Shown here: positions 36,168 through 44,423 of the stretch, in pieces
How positions within the stretch are numbered: position 1 is the first letter of the stretch
Layout: every line of letters starts with the position of its first letter
Assembly: GCF_030682515.1 (NCBI RefSeq)
Contig: NZ_JAUXOD010000143.1
Span: forward strand, 1 to 64,000
Reading direction: 5' to 3'
From: Hoeflea sp.
Lineage (GTDB): Bacteria; Pseudomonadota; Alphaproteobacteria; Rhizobiales; Rhizobiaceae
DNA length: 64,000 bases
Made by a program: the position numbers and the translations under genes
Notes under the pieces: generated by a model
Databases searched by the model: none
Seen by the model: only the letters and a program-made list of their open reading frames with translations
What the model was told of the DNA's origin: nothing

Positions 36168-36833
36168 TCAGGCGTCCTTTTCCAGCGCCTCGATCTGCAG
36201 GTCCAGTCCATGCGCGATGTGATCGGCGATGGCTTCCATGGCGGTCGACGCGCTCCCCGTTTCGATCGCATCGACGAGGACCAGGTGATCGCCGAGGGAC
36301 TTGGCCAGATCGATCTTGGCGATGGCGGCGAAGAGATTGTAGGAAATGCCGCGGTTCCAGATATTGTCAAACATATCAAGCAGATAACGGTTCGCCGACA
36401 GCTCGACGATTTTCCGGTGAATGTTGCGGTTCGCCGTGAAATAGGTCTCGATCGAGGGCGAGGAAATGTCCTCTTCCTTCTCGATGAACTTCCGCAGTTC
36501 CTGCATTTTGACCGGATCCGGATTGGCCGCAAGGATGCGTGCGGCCTGCCCTTCCACGGCGGTGCGCGCCTGGTAGAGCTCGTGCACCTCGATATGCGAC
36601 ATGCGATAGACCTTGAACCCGCCATTGTTGGCGACGACCAGGATCCCTTCCTGCTCGAGCCTCAGCAGCGCCTCGCGCACCGGAGTGCGGCTGATCTGCA
36701 TCTCGTCGGCCAGCTTTTCCTGCACCAGCCGTTCATCGTCCGAAATCGCGCCGGTACGGATAGCCTCAAGCAGTTGGTTGTAAACAATGTCGGCCAGGCG
36801 CGGACGATCCTGTTTGATGCTCTTCAATGCCAT
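36168..36833 (-). CDS. GntR/FCD regulator of the amine-microcompartment locus
   Basis: 221 residues. The N-terminal winged helix (LADIVYNQLLEAIRTGAI, then KLADEMQISRTPVREALLRL) is followed by an FCD domain from about residue 85 (YFTANRNIHRKIVELSANRYL). It is divergent from glxB and next to the first of three shared 23-bp operator-like sites (36945-36967), with a weaker copy (36879-36891) just ahead of its own start. It is therefore the probable regulator of all three transcription units, autoregulated, with an amine or glutamyl-amine as a plausible effector. Confidence 0.88.
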   Translation of the reverse strand: MALKSIKQDRPRLADIVYNQLLEAIRTGAISDDERLVQEKLADEMQISRTPVREALLRLEQEGILVVANNGGFKVYRMSHIEVHELYQARTAVEGQAARILAANPDPVKMQELRKFIEKEEDISSPSIETYFTANRNIHRKIVELSANRYLLDMFDNIWNRGISYNLFAAIAKIDLAKSLGDHLVLVDAIETGSASTAMEAIADHIAHGLDLQIEALEKDA

Positions 36834-36878
36834 GAGGCGGCTCCTTGCTGCTCAGATTCTGTCCCCCCCGGGCGCTCC

Positions 36879-36891
36879 GTATACAGGATGC
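36879..36891. promoter_or_regulatory. Weak copy of the shared GntR operator
   Basis: GTATACAGGATGC matches the right-hand 13 positions of the 36945-36967 site at 10 of 13. It lies 46 bp upstream of the GntR start codon and could serve autoregulation. The other half of the palindrome is poorly conserved. Confidence 0.35.
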
Positions 36892-36944
36892 AAAAAACAA
36901 AGTGGAGTGCGATTTCGTCGCATCTGGACACTTGCAGAAATCCT

Positions 36945-36967
36945 GAATACTGAATACAGTATACATA
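36945..36967. promoter_or_regulatory. GntR operator-like site 1, upstream of glxB
   Basis: On the minus strand the core is GTATACTG-TATT-CAGTATTC, an almost perfect inverted repeat. The 23-bp site agrees with those at 42417-42439 and 62473-62495 at most positions. It ends 22 bp before the glxB start codon, a position suited to repression. Confidence 0.75.
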
Positions 36968-36989
36968 TTGTTCGAGGGAGACACTGGAC

Positions 36990-37934
36990 ATGTGTGGAAT
37001 TGCAGGACGGATTCTGACTTCCCCCGGGAAGGTCGGCCGAGATCTCGTTGAATTGATGGAGGCTCAGGAGCATCGCGGTGCCGACAGCACCGGCTTTGCG
37101 ATCTATGGCCTGCCGCGCGACGAGGGCTATGTGCTCAGGGGCATGGGCTTCGACAAATCCGCGATGAGCGCGGATCTGGACGACTTCAAGAACATCCTGC
37201 GCGACCACGGCTCGGACTATCTCGAAGACCTGCACATCGTCACCTCGCACGAACAGCATTACTGCTTCCGCATGGAGATCCAGGATCCCAAGGATCTGGT
37301 CGCCTGGATTCGCGACGCCGACGAGATCTCGCACCGGATCGAGATCCAGTCCTGCGGCCGGTCCCTCGAGATCATCAAGGATACCGGCGGCGCCAGGGAA
37401 GTGGCCGACAAGCACAAGGTGCGCGACATGATCGGCACCCATGGCTTGGGCCATGCCCGCCTGGCGACGGAGAGTTCGGTGCTGCCCAATGCCAGTCACC
37501 CGTTCTGGGCGCGCCCGTTCTCCGACGTGGCGATCGTCCACAACGGCCAGATCACCGATTACTACACGCAGAAAGAACGGCTGGAGCGCCAGGGCTACCG
37601 CTTCCTCACCGAAAACGACAGCGAGCTGATCGCCGTCTGGGTGTCGGACCAGATCAAGGCCGGACTCACCGTGCAGCAGGCGCTGACCAAGTCGGTCTCG
37701 GCCATCGATGGCGTCTTCACCTTCATGATCGCAAGGCCCGACGGGATCGGCTTCGCCAAGGACCGCTTCGCCATGAAGCCGCTGGTCGTGATCGACCAGA
37801 ACGGCAATCTGGCGGCGGCGACCGAGGAACAGGCGGTACGCCGCGTGTTCCCCGATGAATGCGATGTCATCAATTATGACGGTCCGTCGCTGACCGGGAT
37901 CTGGGGCATTGGAAACCGGAGCCTTGCAGCATGA
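36990..37934 (+). CDS. glxB: Class-II glutamine amidotransferase, GlxB / N-methylglutamate synthase subunit A
   Basis: 314 residues. The N-terminal nucleophile Cys2 (MCGIAGRI) and the Ntn-hydrolase pattern HGLGHARLATES define a class-II glutaminase domain; there is no synthase domain, as in GlxB/MgsA. With GlxC and GlxD it forms a glutamate-synthase-like complex that in methylotrophs makes N-methylglutamate from glutamate and methylamine. GAGGGAG lies 13 bases ahead of the ATG. First gene of a five-gene unit behind the operator site. Confidence 0.88.
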   Translation: MCGIAGRILTSPGKVGRDLVELMEAQEHRGADSTGFAIYGLPRDEGYVLRGMGFDKSAMSADLDDFKNILRDHGSDYLEDLHIVTSHEQHYCFRMEIQDPKDLVAWIRDADEISHRIEIQSCGRSLEIIKDTGGAREVADKHKVRDMIGTHGLGHARLATESSVLPNASHPFWARPFSDVAIVHNGQITDYYTQKERLERQGYRFLTENDSELIAVWVSDQIKAGLTVQQALTKSVSAIDGVFTFMIARPDGIGFAKDRFAMKPLVVIDQNGNLAAATEEQAVRRVFPDECDVINYDGPSLTGIWGIGNRSLAA

Positions 37935-38623
37935 GCGAGACGGTTATCGAGGTCGGCAAGCGCCACATCCGGGAAATCAACGAAGAGATCCAGGACGCCT
38001 GCCGCAAGGGCGGCAAGATCCGGGTCGTCAACACGCTGTCCAGGCACAATCTCGGCGTCGGACTGCCCGATGGCGCGGACATCACCTTTGAAGGCAGTGT
38101 CGGCTATTTCTGCGGCGGGCTCAACACCGGCTCCACCCTGCATATCGAACGCAATGCCGGCTGGGCGCTGGGCGAGGGCATGGCCAAGGGCATGATCACC
38201 GTCGAAGGCTATGCCGGCATGTCGGCGGGCGCGGCCATGATCGGCGGCACGATCCACGTCAAGGGCGACACCGGTCCGCGCTGCGGCGTTGCCATGAAGG
38301 GCGGCAACATCGTCGTCGAGGGCAAGATCGGCTACCAGTCGGGCTTCATGGCCCATTCCGGCAGGATCATCGCGCTCGGCGGCGCCGGCGACAGCTGCGC
38401 CGACGCGCTGTGGCAGGGCGAGGTCTGGGTCGCGGGCGAGGTCGCGAGCTTCGGCGTTGACGTCAGGATCATCGAGCCGACGGCTGAGGAAGTCGCCGAA
38501 GTCGACGCCATTCTGGCCCCGCTGGGCCTGGTGGACTCCGCGCGGAACTGGCGCAAGATGATCTCGGGTCAGCGTCTTTGGTATTTTGAAAGCAGGGATG
38601 CAAGCGCATGGCTCATGATCTGA
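37931..38623 (+). CDS. glxC: GltB C-terminal-like beta-helix subunit, GlxC / N-methylglutamate synthase subunit B
   Basis: 230 residues made of repeated glycine-rich coils (GXXGXXXG: GGLNTGSTLHIERNAGWALG, then GMSAGAAMIGG), the right-handed beta-helix of the glutamate synthase C-terminal domain. It is the structural subunit of the GlxBCD/MgsABC complex. The ATGA overlap with glxB and a 16-base overlap with glxD show a tightly translated trio. Confidence 0.88.
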   Translation: MSETVIEVGKRHIREINEEIQDACRKGGKIRVVNTLSRHNLGVGLPDGADITFEGSVGYFCGGLNTGSTLHIERNAGWALGEGMAKGMITVEGYAGMSAGAAMIGGTIHVKGDTGPRCGVAMKGGNIVVEGKIGYQSGFMAHSGRIIALGGAGDSCADALWQGEVWVAGEVASFGVDVRIIEPTAEEVAEVDAILAPLGLVDSARNWRKMISGQRLWYFESRDASAWLMI

Positions 38624-40029
38624 ACGTACCGTACGAGTTTCCCTTCGAGGCGGCCAGCGAAGCCGAGATCAAGTTCGGCGACGGCGCGATCGCAGGCCGG
38701 CCGGCTGGCGTGCCGTCCTCCTACGAGGAAGGCGGATCGGCGCGCTGGACGCCCGACGCCATCGCCGAGGTCCACGCCCTTGCCCAGCTCGGCCGCTACC
38801 AGGTTCGCGGTTTCAACTCGTTCAACAAACACCTGCCGACCTTTGACGACCTGACCTTCGTGCCCGCCACGATGACCCGCCTGCCGCTCGAGGGCTACCG
38901 GGAGAGTTGCGACACCACCACCATCCTGGGCGGCGGTCGCGGCCTCGTCGAGCGTCCGATGGAGCTCAAGATCCCGATCTACATCGCCTCGATGTCCTTC
39001 GGCGCGCTCTCCGCCTCGGCCAAGGCGGCGCTGGGCTATGGCGCCTCCAAGGTCGGCACCATGACCTGCACCGGCGAGGGCGGCATGCTCGAGGAGGAGC
39101 GGGAAGCCTCGCAGCGCCTGCTCTACCAGATGTCCCCTGCCCGCTACGGCGTCGATCTCGACCATTTGCGCCGCGCCGACGCGCTGGAGATCGTGGTCGG
39201 CCAGGGCGCCAAGCCCGGCACCGGCGGCCTGCTGCTCGGCATGAAGGTCAGCGAACGCGTCTCGCGCATGCGCACGCTGCCGGTGGGCGTGGACCAGCGC
39301 TCGACCATCCGCCATCCGGATTTCCTCGGCGCCGACGACATGGCGGTGAAGATTGAGGAGCTGCGGATCGCCACCAACTACAAGGTTCCGATCTTCATCA
39401 AGATGGGCGCCACCAGGCCGCGCTACGACGTGGCCATCGCTGCCAAGGCCGGGGCCGACGTGATCGTCGTCGACGGCGCCGAGGGCGGCACCGGCGCATC
39501 GCCGGAAATGCTCCTGAACCACACCGGTATTCCGACCATGAGCGCCATCCGCGCCGCGCGCGAAGCGCTCGACGAGTGCGGCATGACCGGCAAGGTGTCG
39601 CTGGTCGCAGCCGGCGGCATCAGGACCGGTGTCGACGCCGCCAAGTGCCTGGCGCTGGGCGCCGACGCGGTGATGATCGGCAATGGCGCGATGATGGCGC
39701 TGGGCTGCAATTCGCCGCGCTATCTGGACGACTATACATCGCTGGGCACCGCACCCGGCGCCTGCCATCACTGCCACACAGGCCGCTGCCCGGTGGGCGT
39801 GGCGACGCAGGACCCCGAACTCGAAAAGCGCATGAACCCCCATGCCGGCGCCGAGCGGGTGGCGCGGTACCTGACGGCCATGACCATGGAGATCACCGCG
39901 CTCGCCAAGGCCTGCGGCAAATCCTCCGTCCACAATCTGGAGGTCGAGGACCTGCGCGCGCTGTCGTTCCAGGCGTCTGCCTTCACCGGCGTCAAGATGG
40001 CCGGCATCGACAAACCGTTTGAATGGTGA
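38608..40029 (+). CDS. glxD: FMN-binding glutamate-synthase-like subunit, GlxD / N-methylglutamate synthase subunit C
   Basis: 473 residues with the FMN barrel of the glutamate synthase central domain: MSFGALSASAKAAL, KPGTGGLL and VDGAEGGTGASP. The 3Fe-4S cysteines are in CHHCHTGRCPVG. It condenses an amine with a 2-oxoglutarate/glutamate-derived intermediate in the Mgs complex. In this locus the amine need not be methylamine. Confidence 0.9.
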   Translation: MAHDLNVPYEFPFEAASEAEIKFGDGAIAGRPAGVPSSYEEGGSARWTPDAIAEVHALAQLGRYQVRGFNSFNKHLPTFDDLTFVPATMTRLPLEGYRESCDTTTILGGGRGLVERPMELKIPIYIASMSFGALSASAKAALGYGASKVGTMTCTGEGGMLEEEREASQRLLYQMSPARYGVDLDHLRRADALEIVVGQGAKPGTGGLLLGMKVSERVSRMRTLPVGVDQRSTIRHPDFLGADDMAVKIEELRIATNYKVPIFIKMGATRPRYDVAIAAKAGADVIVVDGAEGGTGASPEMLLNHTGIPTMSAIRAAREALDECGMTGKVSLVAAGGIRTGVDAAKCLALGADAVMIGNGAMMALGCNSPRYLDDYTSLGTAPGACHHCHTGRCPVGVATQDPELEKRMNPHAGAERVARYLTAMTMEITALAKACGKSSVHNLEVEDLRALSFQASAFTGVKMAGIDKPFEW

Positions 40030-40069
40030 GGCCTCTGGGGATTAGGATCGGAGGCCAGGAGAACCCGGG

Positions 40070-40438
40070 ATGAACAAGCTCAGGAAGATTTTCGAGCAAT
40101 GGCTGGAAAACCAGCACGACCGTGACTTCGTCCGCAACATGAATTCCCTCGCCGAAAGCGATCTCGGCATGGCGCGCGACGAAATGCTGACCTTCATGTC
40201 GAATCGTCCCGAGACCCGGGCGCAACTGGTGGAGATGGCGGCCCGCTTCGGTGTCTCCGAAGCAGAGATCGACGCGAAACGCTGGCGGGCGCTGGAACTG
40301 ACCAAGGCCTGCGGCCACTGCTCCGAAACGAAGGTCTGCCAGCGGTTTCTCCACAGCGACGGGCCGGTCTCGGAGGCAGACACGTTCTGCCCGAATGCGG
40401 GGACCTTCCGCGAGATGTCGGACGGTGGTAAGGGCTGA
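40070..40438 (+). CDS. DUF6455 family small cysteine protein
   Basis: 122 residues. The N-terminal two thirds is helical and charged. The C-terminal part has four cysteines (81, 84, 90, 107) in the pattern CGHC-x5-C and FCPNA, which suits a metal or Fe-S site. It matches my memory of the DUF6455 pattern, whose function is unknown. AGGAG 8 bases before the ATG. It sits between glxD and the amidotransferase, so it may serve the Glx complex. Confidence 0.75.
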   Translation: MNKLRKIFEQWLENQHDRDFVRNMNSLAESDLGMARDEMLTFMSNRPETRAQLVEMAARFGVSEAEIDAKRWRALELTKACGHCSETKVCQRFLHSDGPVSEADTFCPNAGTFREMSDGGKG

Positions 40439-40554
40439 GCTCGCCCCTGCCGGACGATCCGACTCCCACCGCTCTTTCCGGTCCATTCAAACGACAAGAC
40501 CCCGTTGCGCCATCCCGCAGGATTGGCGCGGCGCGGCCTCAGCAAGGCCCGGCC

Positions 40555-41247
40555 ATGCGTATCGCCATTCTCGACTGCTCCCGCCTGGCCTCACCGCTCC
40601 TGGACAGATACGGCTCCACCGCAGCCGTGATCGCCGCGTGGCTCGCCCCCCACATGCAGGGCGACGACCTGGTTGGCGTGGCGATCGGCGATGGCGCGCC
40701 CCTTCCGCGGGCCGGCGATTTCGACGGTTTTGTCGTGTCGGGCTCGGAAATGGGCGTGTACGACGCGCCGGACTGGATGGCGCCGATGCGCGCGCTGCTG
40801 CTGGATATCCGTGATGCAGGAAAGCCGGTCTACGGCATGTGCTTCGGCCACCAGCTGATGGCCGACACCTATGGCGGCAAGGCCGAGAAGTCGGCACAAT
40901 GGTCCGCGGGAGCCCGGCGGTTCACCGCCGACGGCGAGGTCTTTGACGCCTTCGTCCTGCATGGCGACCAGGTCACCGAGGTGCCGCCGGGCAGCAGGAT
41001 CCTGGCTTCCGCCGACTATTGCCCGATCGCCGCCTTGACCTATGATTTTCCGGCGATGTCGACACAGTTCCATCCCGAATATGAAACGGATTTCGTCGAG
41101 GCGGTCATCGATCTCATCCAGGATCAACATTTGGGCGCGCGGGGCGGCCTGGAGGCGCGCCAGTCCATGGACGGAGCAACGGTGAAGCTGGGTCTCTTCG
41201 CCGACAAGGTCGCGGCCTTCTTCAAGGAGCACGGCCCCGCCGTCTGA
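40555..41247 (+). CDS. Class-I glutamine amidotransferase-like protein (PuuD/GuaA-N-like)
   Basis: 230 residues. The catalytic triad is Cys96 (GMCFGHQ), His173 and Glu175 (QFHPEYE). Free-standing class-I amidotransferases beside a PuuA-like synthetase and a DAO oxidase often act as gamma-glutamyl hydrolases (PuuD-type), releasing glutamate from a gamma-glutamylated product. That role is inferred from context. The gene ends exactly where the convergent oxidase gene ends. Confidence 0.82.
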   Translation: MRIAILDCSRLASPLLDRYGSTAAVIAAWLAPHMQGDDLVGVAIGDGAPLPRAGDFDGFVVSGSEMGVYDAPDWMAPMRALLLDIRDAGKPVYGMCFGHQLMADTYGGKAEKSAQWSAGARRFTADGEVFDAFVLHGDQVTEVPPGSRILASADYCPIAALTYDFPAMSTQFHPEYETDFVEAVIDLIQDQHLGARGGLEARQSMDGATVKLGLFADKVAAFFKEHGPAV

Positions 41248-42384
41248 TCAGCGTCCCGACGGGCTTTCCTTGGGGGAAAGCTTGCGGCGGCCGGCAATGA
41301 GGAACCGGTCGGCGGTGCCGTAGTCCCTCACGCCCACGCCCGCCACGAAATCGCCGAACACCGGGCCGTGCTTGTAGAGATGGCCGGAGCATCCCCCTGC
41401 GAGAAGCACGTTCTTGTGTCTGGGGTGCCAGTCGACGATGAAATGCGTGTCCGGCGTCAGGCTGATCTGGTTGAATTTGGAATCCACCACCGGCTGGCCG
41501 ACCAGTCCGGGGAGCCGCTTGCGGATGTAGCTGCGGGTCCGGCTCAGCGTCTCCCGCCTGACCAGCCGCTCGTCGGTGTCGAGATCGATCGTGTCGGGGA
41601 TGACCACGGCCGCCTTGACGCCCGATCCCTCGCAGGACGGCAGGCCGAAGGATCCCTCGCCATGGTCGATCCAGCACGGCATCTCGTCCTGGTCGAAAGC
41701 GGTGCTGCCGTCCGGCGTCGAGGTGTAAAGCACATTGACACCGATGGTCCTCAGGATCGGCTTGATGGTCCTGGGGTACATTTCCCCCATCCAGGCGCCG
41801 GTCGCCACCACGACGAGATCGGCCTCGAGCGGCCTTCCATCGAGCAGCAGGCGCTCGTCGCTGTCGGTGGTGACATGGCCGCGCTCGACGCGTCCGCCTG
41901 CCTGTCTGAACAGCTCAAGTCCGGCGAGCACGCCGCGATGCGCCATCACCATGCCGGCTTCGGGCTCGTAGAGTGCATAGGAAATGCTGCTCACGTCGAA
42001 TTGCGGAAAACGGACGGCCACCTCGTTCTGGGAGAACTTGTAGAACGGCACGCCGAGCTTGCTGAAGGTCTCCGCGGTCGCATCCTCCCAGTCGCAATGG
42101 CCTTTCGTGGCCAGGATCAGGGCGCCGCATTCATAATAGAGCTTCTGGCCAACTTCCGCCTGCAGCTCCATCCATTGCAGGCGGGCCTCCCGCGCCCAGC
42201 GGGTGTAGAATTCATCCCTGCCATGGATCGACCGGATGACGCGATTGTAGTCGGACGAGGACGCCCGCGAGTGGCCCGGCTCCCAGCGGTCGATCAGTCG
42301 GGTTTTCACGCCGCGCCGGGCGAGTGACAGGGCCGTCATGGTTCCGGCGACACCGGCGCCAACTACGATTGCGTTGCCACTCAT
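41248..42384 (-). CDS. DAO/MSOX family FAD-dependent amine oxidoreductase
   Basis: 378 residues. The FAD motif VVGAGVAGTMTAL is at the N-terminus, and GGCSGHLYKHGPVFGD near the C-terminus is typical of monomeric sarcosine oxidase and N-methyltryptophan oxidase relatives. The cysteine that holds FAD covalently in MSOX aligns with an asparagine (SKFNQISLTPD), so the flavin is probably not bound that way. Expected reaction: oxidation of a secondary amine or gamma-glutamyl-amine (PuuB-like). It is divergent from the synthetase gene across the second operator site. Confidence 0.85.
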   Translation of the reverse strand: MSGNAIVVGAGVAGTMTALSLARRGVKTRLIDRWEPGHSRASSSDYNRVIRSIHGRDEFYTRWAREARLQWMELQAEVGQKLYYECGALILATKGHCDWEDATAETFSKLGVPFYKFSQNEVAVRFPQFDVSSISYALYEPEAGMVMAHRGVLAGLELFRQAGGRVERGHVTTDSDERLLLDGRPLEADLVVVATGAWMGEMYPRTIKPILRTIGVNVLYTSTPDGSTAFDQDEMPCWIDHGEGSFGLPSCEGSGVKAAVVIPDTIDLDTDERLVRRETLSRTRSYIRKRLPGLVGQPVVDSKFNQISLTPDTHFIVDWHPRHKNVLLAGGCSGHLYKHGPVFGDFVAGVGVRDYGTADRFLIAGRRKLSPKESPSGR

Positions 42385-42416
42385 GATGAAGAATCCCCTT
42401 GAACTCGCCTGAACTA

Positions 42417-42439
42417 TCTGCATACTGTATTCTGTATAC
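42417..42439. promoter_or_regulatory. GntR operator-like site 3 in the oxidase/synthetase divergent promoter
   Basis: The core GCATACTGTATTCTGTATAC is nearly identical to the sites at 36945-36967 and 62473-62495. It begins 33 bp from the oxidase start and ends 34 bp from the synthetase start, so one protein bound here could control both directions. Confidence 0.75.
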
Positions 42440-42473
42440 AGCCGATCATCAAGAGCTGCTCTGCGGGGAAAAA

Positions 42474-43770
42474 ATGACTGGGACCACATTCAAGCTGCCG
42501 AAGGGGACGCATACCGTCTGCATAGGCATGGGAGACCTCAACGGCATCATGCGCGGCAAACGCATTCCCGCCACCCATTGGAATGCCGTCTGCGAGGACG
42601 GGAATGCGCTCTCGATCGCACTTCTGTCGCTGGATATGACCTGCGACATCTGGGACACGCCCTATGTGAACATGGGCAACGGATATCCCGACATGCACAT
42701 GTTTCCGGTGTCCGAGCCGGTCTCGCTGCCGTGGGAACCGGGCGTCGCCTTCTGCATGGCCCGCGCCGAGGGCATGGACCACAAGCCGGTCCCGATCGAT
42801 CCCCGCAACGTGCTGGTCCGGCAGGTCGAGCGCGCAAAGGCCATGGGCTATGAGGTCATGACCGGGACAGAGCTTGAGTTCTACCTCCTCGACCCGGCGA
42901 CCCGCCGTCCCAGGGACACCGACATCCAAGTCTACTCGCTGGCCCGCGCCGCGGAAATGGAGCACGTGCTCGGCCCGATCCGCCAGCAGATCAACGAGGC
43001 CGGCATCCCCATCGAGCAGTCCAACCCCGAATACGCGCCCGGCCAAGTCGAAGTGAACATCCGCTATGGCGAGGCCTTGCTGTCGGCCGAACCGGGTGAT
43101 CATGTTCCGCTCGCTGGTCAAGCAACTGGCCCATGCGCATGGCTATCTGGCGACCTTCATGCCCAAGCCGTTCCTCGACATGTCCGGCAGCGGCTTTCAC
43201 ACCCATTATTCGCTGTGGGCCGGCGGCAAGAACATCTTCGCCGACGCCGGCAGGCTAAATCAGACCGGCCGCTACTTCGTGGGCGGCCTGCAGAAGCGGA
43301 TGGCCGAAACGGCGCTGTGCGGCTCCGCCACGCCGAACGGCTTCCTGCGCCGCAAGCCCTACACCTTCTGCCCGATCAACACCTCCTGGGGTCCCGACAA
43401 CCGCACCGTCGGCATAAGGATCATCGAAGGCAAGGACAGTGCGGTGCGCGTCGAAAAGCGCGACGCCGGCGCCGACTGCAATCCCTACCTGCTGCTGGCC
43501 ACCGACATCGCCGCCGGTCTCGATGGCATCGAACAGAAGATCGAGCCCACTGAGATGACCACCGGCGACGCCTATTCGGAGGACCGCCACGAGCCGATTC
43601 CGACCGACATCGCCGTCGCGCTCAAGCTGGCGCGCGGGTCCGACTTCATGCGGTCGGTCCTCGGGGACGACATGTGCGAACTCTACATCCAGCAGTCCGA
43701 ACGCGAGATGGAATTCCGCAGGAACCAGGTCACCCAGGTCGAACTCGACCGCTACATAGGCAATTTCTGA
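42474..43770 (+). pseudogene. PuuA-like glutamine synthetase family gene with a single-base frameshift
   Basis: The N-terminal half (MTGTTFKLPKG onward, with GDLNGIMRGKRIP and TGTELEFYLLDP) is in one frame. From 43090/43091 the conserved continuation (VIMFRSLVKQLAHAHG, GSGFHTHYSLW) is in another. Removing one A at GCCGAACCGG restores ADRVIMF and a product of about 431 residues, full length for GlnA3/PuuA-type gamma-glutamylamide synthetases. These enzymes use ATP to join glutamate and an amine. The rest is intact with no further stop, so a sequencing error or a very recent mutation is likely. It is first in the microcompartment operon. Confidence 0.85.
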
Positions 43771-43773
43771 GCC

Positions 43774-44061
43774 ATGAAAATCGGACGCATCACCGGAACC
43801 GTCACCGCCACCGTGAAAGATCCCAAGCTTTCCGGCGCGGTGCTGCTGATCGCCAATATCGAGGATGGCGAGGGCACCGTCCAGGAGGCGGCGGTGATTG
43901 TCGCCGACACCTGTTCGGCCGGACCGGGCGATCTCGTCCTCATCGTCTCGGGCTCCGCAGCCCGCCTCGCGGCCAGCACCGGCGGCCTGCCGGTGGACAT
44001 GGCGGCGGTCGCGATCGTCGATCACATAGACATGACTACGTCCAGCAAAGGGAAGAACTGA
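43774..44061 (+). CDS. EutN/CcmL-type microcompartment vertex protein (BMC-P)
   Basis: 95 residues. The fold signature ([19 protein letters not shown] and [19 protein letters not shown]) is that of the pentameric vertex protein that closes the corners of bacterial microcompartments. Starts 3 bases after the synthetase stop. Its presence with BMC-H and BMC-T means a complete closed shell can be built from this operon. Confidence 0.92.
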   Translation: MKIGRITGTVTATVKDPKLSGAVLLIANIEDGEGTVQEAAVIVADTCSAGPGDLVLIVSGSAARLAASTGGLPVDMAAVAIVDHIDMTTSSKGKN

Positions 44062-44062
44062 G

Positions 44063-44371
44063 ATGGCAAAACCAGTGAGCGGCCAGATGGCCTTGGGAAT
44101 GATCGAAACCCGCGGCCTGGTCGCCGCGATCGAGGCGGCCGACGCGATGGTCAAGGCGGCGAGCGTCACCATCGTCGGCCAGACCAAGGCCGGCGGCGGT
44201 CTCGTCACCATCCTGGTGCGCGGCGAGGTCGGGGCCGTCAAGGCGGCGACCGATGCCGGCGCCGTGGCCGCCAACAAGGTCGGCGAAGTGGTGTCGGTGC
44301 ACGTGATCCCGCGTCCCCATGATGAACTCGAAGCGATCATCGCGACACTCGGCGGCGGCTCCGCGAACTGA
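44063..44371 (+). CDS. Microcompartment hexameric shell protein (BMC-H)
   Basis: 102 residues, one BMC domain: [20 protein letters not shown], then [25 protein letters not shown], as in PduA/EutM/CcmK. The pore-loop region after the third strand is GQTKAGGG. It forms the main shell tiles. It is the only single-domain BMC-H gene in the window. Confidence 0.94.
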   Translation: MAKPVSGQMALGMIETRGLVAAIEAADAMVKAASVTIVGQTKAGGGLVTILVRGEVGAVKAATDAGAVAANKVGEVVSVHVIPRPHDELEAIIATLGGGSAN

Positions 44372-44423
44372 CGTGCCGATGCTGTGCAGCGCGTAAATCG
44401 CCCGGTTAAAGGAAATCGCCTTC

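Noticed and set aside
36990-40029. A standard glutamate synthase (GOGAT)
   Set aside because: The three GOGAT domains are split into separate small genes in the GlxB-GlxC-GlxD order and there is no beta subunit, so this is the N-methylglutamate synthase-like type.
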